A DNA stretch of 32,995 bases from Thermosynechococcaceae cyanobacterium YX3bin19. GTDB taxonomy: Bacteria > Cyanobacteriota > Cyanobacteriia > Thermosynechococcales > Thermosynechococcaceae. The translations under genes and the position numbers were made by a program. Location: contig JAUJON010000019.1 in NCBI GenBank assembly GCA_030447595.1, positions 1 through 32,995 on the forward strand, read 5' to 3'. Of this stretch, positions 29,007 to 32,995 are shown one piece after another. Below the pieces are notes generated by a model. The model was not told the origin of the DNA. It searched no databases and saw only the letters and a list, made by a program, of their open reading frames with translations. Position 1 is the stretch's first letter, and each line of letters begins with the position of its first letter.

Positions 29007-30055
29007 TTAAGGTCTTGCTAACTGGCCGGTTGTTTTTAGGATGAACTTTGATTGAATAGCTGCTCGATTTCGCCTTGCAGCTTTTTTCAGGTTCTCAGCC
29101 TGCTGGTAAGCAACGAATCGGGCGCTCCCCAAACCTATTACTGGGTGCAGCGGGTCTGGTGCAGGTGCCAGTGACCAAGGCTGATAGAGAGGCTGAAGGT
29201 AATAACATAGGCGAGATCTCATAGCCCATACCCCGGTTGACGGAAACAAAAGCAAGAGAGGCATCAGTAAAGATAGGGGAAAAAGGGCAGGGCTAATCGT
29301 CGGGCCAATTCTTTAAAGTTGACAGGCCCAGGGGTGTAGAAGTTCATTACCGATACAAACTACGGGCAGAATTGAATGCGGTAGTGATCGCTGAGCAGGG
29401 TCAGACTTGGGTGAAAGGTCTGTAGCTTATAGCGTTGTTTCCAGCCCTTTGCCGGACCTCTTAAACCCTCTGGCTGGTACAGCAGGATTGTGTTTTGTAG
29501 CAGCGCCGCTTCAAAACTATCTCGTTCTGCCCGCACCCCACCTAAAACCTGCGACCATCCAGGTGGCAGCCACCACCTGATCCAAAGGTGGTCAAACAGG
29601 GCAACACTGGCAAGGGGCTGTACGATCCATCCCCTTGCCTGGCTTAAGAGACAGGCTAATCCTAAGAAGTCCCAGGGGAAACACATACCAGCATGATTCA
29701 TTGCCACAATTAGGGGGCCTGACTGGGGTAAATTCTCAAGCTGCCGCAGCTCTCCCCGAAAATAGTACTTCACGATTGGGTCGAGGACTTCATCCCGGAA
29801 AGCTTGCTGGTAGGTAGGCTCAAACTGGTCCTTTTGCTTGTGAGGTAAACGACAACCCAGGCGTAGCCAGCGGCTCAATAATGCTAGATAGAATCCGCCA
29901 GGAAGCAGAAACAACCCATAGTCCAGCCAGTTCCACCCCTCTGGATCATCGTGGTAGTGCTGCCAGTGACGGTTGAACAAAACCAGCCATCCAGGGGGGT
30001 ACCAAAGACAAAACCAATCAAACCAGGTAAATCGATAGGGAGAAGGTGCCTTCAC
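29007..30055 (-). pseudogene. PlsC-like lysophospholipid acyltransferase gene, frameshifted
   Basis: Family members acylate lysophosphatidate or related lipids at the membrane. ATG 30055 opens 231 codons with WYPPGWLVLFNRHWQHY, a hydrophobic segment, and NHAGMCFPWDFLGL as acyltransferase motif I. The spacing is H-x7-D rather than the usual H-x4-D. YQPEGLRGPAKGW resembles motif III. The frame breaks at about 29362 in HYRIQFCP, where one base seems missing. The protein goes on as ILPVVCIGNELLHPWA, NFKELARRLALPFFP and PLLLLFPSTGVWAMRS, then to a TAA at 29007. At least three indels are needed. The 85-codon open frame at 29007-29264 is therefore the C-terminus of this gene and not a separate one. 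Confidence 0.78.
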
Positions 30056-30276
30056 AAGCTTGCCCTTCGGAATTGAGTCCTTACTGTCCTACAATAAACC
30101 TCTAACATTTTGCTGACTCGTCTAGCTAGGATTTTATGCTGGAAGTTCTGATATCTTTGAGTTCCTCTCCGAGACTGGGTGGATGTATCCGCCAAGTCAG
30201 TCTTCCAATTTGATCTCTACCCTCAGGCAGAATGTATCAATTAGTGAAGATGATCGAGAATGGTAAGGATTTATAC

Positions 30277-30284
30277 GAGAAGGA
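30277..30284 (+). promoter_or_regulatory. Ribosome-binding site GAGAAGGA that decides the diiron-oxidase start
   Basis: GAGAAGGA is followed by an 8-nt spacer and ATG 30293. It favours that ATG over the in-frame ATG at 30260, which has no comparable site upstream. Confidence 0.6.
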
Positions 30285-30292
30285 AAAGTAAC

Positions 30293-31408
30293 ATGCAGGG
30301 CAACACAGCGATGCTCCCAATCCTTCAAGGTGAGGCAAAGCATCCGCCAGCGAACCCACCCGCCTATGATGAAGCTGAGCAGCGATTTGTCAAACTACTT
30401 GCAGTAGAGGATTTAGATCACTACCTAGCAGTACAACCTTCAGCGGCGACAGGTTTTGAACAAGCGATCGCCAAGGCAATTGTAGAAGCGTATGAGCAAT
30501 CCGGTTCTACGGCAGCCCACCGGTTTCTCCAGCGTATTCTTTATCGAATTAACCGGCTGAAGCTGTTTTGGTACGACGACTTGCGGCACTATACCAACGA
30601 GCGATCGTTCTACTTACAGAAGGTACGCAACCAAATTGAAGCAGCCTGGCAAGCCTGGGAGCTGGCGCAACTCGATGTAGCAGCGCTACAGCAAGAGAAT
30701 GTTCAGCAAGCACTGACTGAGCGCTGTGCCCGTGACCTTGATCCACCGCTATCAGCATCGAGTCGCTATATTCAAGAGCAGATGACGGAAGCGGGCTACC
30801 GCCTGCTGCTGGCGATTGCCTCTTTTGATGGGTTAGTCGAAGGCAGTCGTCTTTCGCGTATCCTCGGCGGAGCCGCCAATGACGTGCAGTGCATGCTGAC
30901 GCGGGTGCTGATGGAGGAGTATGGCGGTGGTCGCCTTGCCCGTAAGCACTCCACCTTCTTTGCCCAAATGCTCGCTGAGTTTGATATGTCCACGGAGCCA
31001 GAGGCCTACTTTGACTTAGTGCCGTGGGAAGTGCTGGCCTGTGCCAATCACAATTTTCTGCTGACAGAGCGAAAGCGCTACTTCCTGCGGTACAACGGCG
31101 GCTTAACCTATTTTGAGGTAGCTGGACCTGCAGCCTACCGGAACTATTTAGCGGCAGCCCAACGGCTGGAGCTGTCAGCCGCGGCAATGGGTTATTGGGA
31201 ACTACACATTAAAGAAGACGAACGGCACGGCCAGTGGATGCTGCGGGATGTCGCTCTTCCCCTGGCGGCCCAATATCCGGATGATGCTTGGGAACTTGTG
31301 CTTGGTTATGACCAAGAGCGGCTGCTGGGCGATCGCGCTGGGGACGCTATTGTGCGATCAGTGCAGAAAGCAGAGCATCAGCCCTTGGCACTTGAAACAG
31401 CGAGATAG
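30293..31408 (+). CDS. Heme-oxygenase-like diiron oxidase ('iron-containing redox enzyme' family)
   Basis: A 371-aa protein with a C-terminal heme-oxygenase-like diiron domain (about residues 165-350). Enzymes of this superfamily use O2 for N-oxygenation, C-C cleavage or desaturation of amino acids and fatty acids. A full set of six putative iron ligands is visible: E183 (DGLVEGS), E209 and H219 (MEEYGGGRLARKH), H305, D309 and H312 (YWELHIKEDERHG). The spacing E-x25-E-x9-H and H-x3-D-x2-H fits the N-oxygenase/lyase group as I recall it from SznF. The N-terminal 160 residues are helical. It is the first of three same-strand genes, followed by a methyltransferase and an aminotransferase, with gaps of about 75 nt. 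The substrate is unknown. Confidence 0.87.
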   Translation: MQGNTAMLPILQGEAKHPPANPPAYDEAEQRFVKLLAVEDLDHYLAVQPSAATGFEQAIAKAIVEAYEQSGSTAAHRFLQRILYRINRLKLFWYDDLRHYTNERSFYLQKVRNQIEAAWQAWELAQLDVAALQQENVQQALTERCARDLDPPLSASSRYIQEQMTEAGYRLLLAIASFDGLVEGSRLSRILGGAANDVQCMLTRVLMEEYGGGRLARKHSTFFAQMLAEFDMSTEPEAYFDLVPWEVLACANHNFLLTERKRYFLRYNGGLTYFEVAGPAAYRNYLAAAQRLELSAAAMGYWELHIKEDERHGQWMLRDVALPLAAQYPDDAWELVLGYDQERLLGDRAGDAIVRSVQKAEHQPLALETAR

Positions 31409-31483
31409 AACGTAGACCACTCGGTTGTACTAGGCACTTTACGGCAATAGTAAGAGCTGGTTCTCCGGCAAGGGGTTTCCAGC

Positions 31484-32296
31484 ATGAGCAATACCAGGCC
31501 ATCAATGGACCTGTCAACTTTTTCAGCTTATCGTCAGCACGGAGTTATTACCTTGAAAGAGATATTAATTAGTCCACAAGAGTCTGCTCAGTTTTACTCT
31601 CCCAACAAAGTTTTCTTTTGTCCAGAAGAATCACAGTTTTACTCCCACTGCTTAGAGCGCTTGGTTCTCCGGAACTGTATCAGTTCTGAACGAGTGGTTG
31701 AGTTTGGCTGTGGGGATGGCAGTCCTGTGATCAGCGCCCTACTGAGAACTCCCTCCAGTAGCTCTATTCATGGTTACGACCTGAATCCTGACGCCTGCAA
31801 GGTGGCAAAGTCAAGAATTGAACAGTATAAACTTTGCAGTCGGTATGTGATTCACAATCAGTCTTTCTTTGAGTCCCCAAAGCCTGAGGCAGAGTATCTG
31901 ATTGCCAATCCACCCTATCTACCGGCACCAGATAAAAATATTCTCATGCCACTTCTGCATGGGGGTACAGATGGCTCTGCACTCACAAAACGGCTTTTAT
32001 CACTCGATTATGACAATGCACTCCTGATGATCTCTAGCTACTCTAACCCGGTGGAAACCGTCAATTATGCAGTAGCTCAAGGTTATGCTGTTGCTGACTT
32101 TATGGTTTCACCCCTAAAGTTTGGTTACTACAGCTCGGAGCCAAAAGTTGAGAACACTATCCTGGAGCTGCGAAAACATCAAAAGGCATTCTATTCTGAC
32201 AACGTATACTTCTTGGCGGGTGTGTTGTTCAAGAAGCGACAGGAATCCCTGGTAGATCTGTCTACTGAGTTATTGCAGGTTATGACTGCTTTATAG
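31484..32296 (+). CDS. SAM-dependent methyltransferase with NPPY motif
   Basis: A 270-aa class I methyltransferase. SAM motif I is VVEFGCGDGS (residues 71-80); the acidic residue after strand 2 is in GYDLNPDA. Motif IV is the NPPY of LIANPPYLPAP (142-145). NPPY is typical of enzymes that methylate amide or exocyclic nitrogens (HemK/PrmC and N6-adenine types), but small-molecule N-methyltransferases may also carry it. About 45 residues precede the SAM fold (with NKVFFCPEESQFYSHCLERL), as in PrmC-like proteins. AAGGGG at 31470-31475 lies 8 nt before ATG 31484. It sits between the diiron oxidase and aminotransferase genes, so a small-molecule substrate is plausible. A true PrmC would contain GGxDG at this place; GGTDGSALTKRLL is seen, so a PrmC-related origin is likely. 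Confidence 0.82.
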   Translation: MSNTRPSMDLSTFSAYRQHGVITLKEILISPQESAQFYSPNKVFFCPEESQFYSHCLERLVLRNCISSERVVEFGCGDGSPVISALLRTPSSSSIHGYDLNPDACKVAKSRIEQYKLCSRYVIHNQSFFESPKPEAEYLIANPPYLPAPDKNILMPLLHGGTDGSALTKRLLSLDYDNALLMISSYSNPVETVNYAVAQGYAVADFMVSPLKFGYYSSEPKVENTILELRKHQKAFYSDNVYFLAGVLFKKRQESLVDLSTELLQVMTAL

Positions 32297-32373
32297 ATTT
32301 CACAAAGCAGGAAAATAGTTCCGGTTGTTCTTGGGCCTAAGGGCCAGAAGGTCCATTGTAAAATCCTCAGAGA

Positions 32374-32995
32374 ATGATTTTTGAAGCCGCTCCAATTGCT
32401 TGGCACAATGGCAGATTAGTTCAGCGTGAACAAGCTGCACCCTCTGTTGCCAGCCATTCCCTCCACCTGGGTGTCGGTGTTTTTGACGGCATGATGGCCT
32501 ATTGGAACCACGACCATTATTATGTTCACCGTCAGACAGCCCATCTAGACCGTCTGCGGAACGGTGCGAATCAAATGGGATTGAGGTTTTCCTGGTCTAA
32601 TGAAGACCTGCAATCTGGTGTCTTGGCGCTTCTAGACGAAGTCCCTGCCGATAATTACTACATCCGACCGATCGTCTACCGTTCAGGACCCCAGTTGAAC
32701 TTCAACGACGCCATGCCTGTTGACGTGGCAATCTTAGGCGTTAGAACTGTCCGGGATGTAGATCAACCTTTAACGTGTCATATCTCCCAGTTTGAGCGGG
32801 TCTCTGGCCGAGCAATTCCCATCACCTGGAAGATCTGTGGAACCTATGTGAATAGTTACTTGACCCGCCGTGCTGCAGAGGCAAGCGGATTTAATGATGC
32901 CATTATGCTTGACCAGGAAGGGCGCATTACCGAAGCCACGGCTCCCAATCTTTTTCTTCTGCAAAAAGATACAGATGTCACCCCAGCACTAACAC
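32374..32995 (+). CDS. Fold-type IV aminotransferase, BCAT-like (3' end outside window)
   Basis: PLP-dependent transaminase related to branched-chain amino acid aminotransferase (IlvE) and D-amino-acid/aminodeoxychorismate enzymes. The 207 codons present begin MIFEAAPIAWHNGRLV and include SLHLGVGVFDGMMAYW and YYIRPIVYRSG. The PLP lysine is K153 (PITWKICGTYVNS), and E187 is in GRITEATAPNLFLL, the usual 34 residues apart. About 90-100 residues are missing at the C-terminus. The tyrosine/arginine loop residues that set substrate specificity cannot be judged fully. It is unlikely to be the housekeeping IlvE: it lies in a probable operon behind a diiron oxidase and a methyltransferase, and GTY replaces the usual GNY after the lysine. 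Confidence 0.87.
   Translation, partial: MIFEAAPIAWHNGRLVQREQAAPSVASHSLHLGVGVFDGMMAYWNHDHYYVHRQTAHLDRLRNGANQMGLRFSWSNEDLQSGVLALLDEVPADNYYIRPIVYRSGPQLNFNDAMPVDVAILGVRTVRDVDQPLTCHISQFERVSGRAIPITWKICGTYVNSYLTRRAAEASGFNDAIMLDQEGRITEATAPNLFLLQKDTDVTPALT

Noticed and set aside
29007-29264. Separate 85-aa gene
   Set aside because: Its sequence continues the PlsC-like protein after frame correction, so it is the C-terminus of that gene.
30549-31187. 212-codon minus-strand frame over the diiron oxidase gene
   Set aside because: The plus-strand frame carries all conserved metal ligands; the minus frame is a low-complexity shadow.
32328-32349. Hairpin TTCT-GGCC/GGCC-AGAA between the methyltransferase and aminotransferase genes
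   Set aside because: A 2-nt bulge, a short stem and no following T-run make it weak as a terminator; it does not argue against a shared transcript.

Overview
The window is chromosomal DNA from a cyanobacterium. Evidence seen in the sequence: at least 20 copies of the HIP1 octamer GCGATCGC; the photosynthesis-stress sensor kinase NblS; the cyanobacteria-specific regulator PipX with its partner PipY; SepF; and several families I know mainly from cyanobacteria (DUF3172, DUF3119, DUF3086, TIGR03792). Base composition is moderate (about half G+C by eye). HIP1 density suggests a freshwater or terrestrial lineage rather than marine picocyanobacteria. I cannot name the genus. I see no rRNA, tRNA, CRISPR array, transposase or phage gene.

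Layout. 1-4834 (minus): carB (3' end off the window), a GNAT acetyltransferase and a YihY-type membrane protein. 5038-7008 (plus): nblS. 7032-7686 (minus): a zinc-ribbon membrane protein and a TIGR03792 protein. 7919-8782 (plus): phasin-like coiled-coil protein and a membrane-anchored FKBP isomerase. 8822-10457 (minus): SLH-domain protein and a thioredoxin-like 2Fe-2S protein. 10854-11154: a broken RRM RNA-binding protein gene. 11290-15033 (plus): DUF3172, then an envelope-lipid block of mlaE permease, DUF3119, DUF3086 and plsY. 15030-17871 (minus): pipX-pipY, then sepF and proC. 18244-20648 (minus): an ECF-transporter T component followed by a PabB/TrpE-like chorismate enzyme. 20741-22388: broken pseudouridine synthase and glutathionyl-hydroquinone reductase genes. 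22551-24704 (plus): soluble lytic transglycosylase. 24932-30055: trpB (frameshifted), a small unknown membrane protein, then broken GrpB, metallo-hydrolase, alpha/beta hydrolase and acyltransferase genes. 30293-32995 (plus): a compact three-gene set encoding a heme-oxygenase-like diiron oxidase, a methyltransferase with an NPPY motif, and a fold-type IV aminotransferase that runs off the window.

Two things stand out. First, nine genes (rbp, pipY, rluE, the GST, trpB, grpB, the metallo-hydrolase, the hydrolase and the acyltransferase) are interrupted by small indels, while the protein sequence in each shifted frame stays family-like. That points to local sequence error or very recent decay, and most of it lies in 20.8-29.4 kb. 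Second, the diiron oxidase / methyltransferase / aminotransferase set at the right end has intact metal-ligand and PLP-lysine motifs. It looks like a small uncharacterised amino-acid-derived biosynthetic operon and is the best candidate here for a new system.
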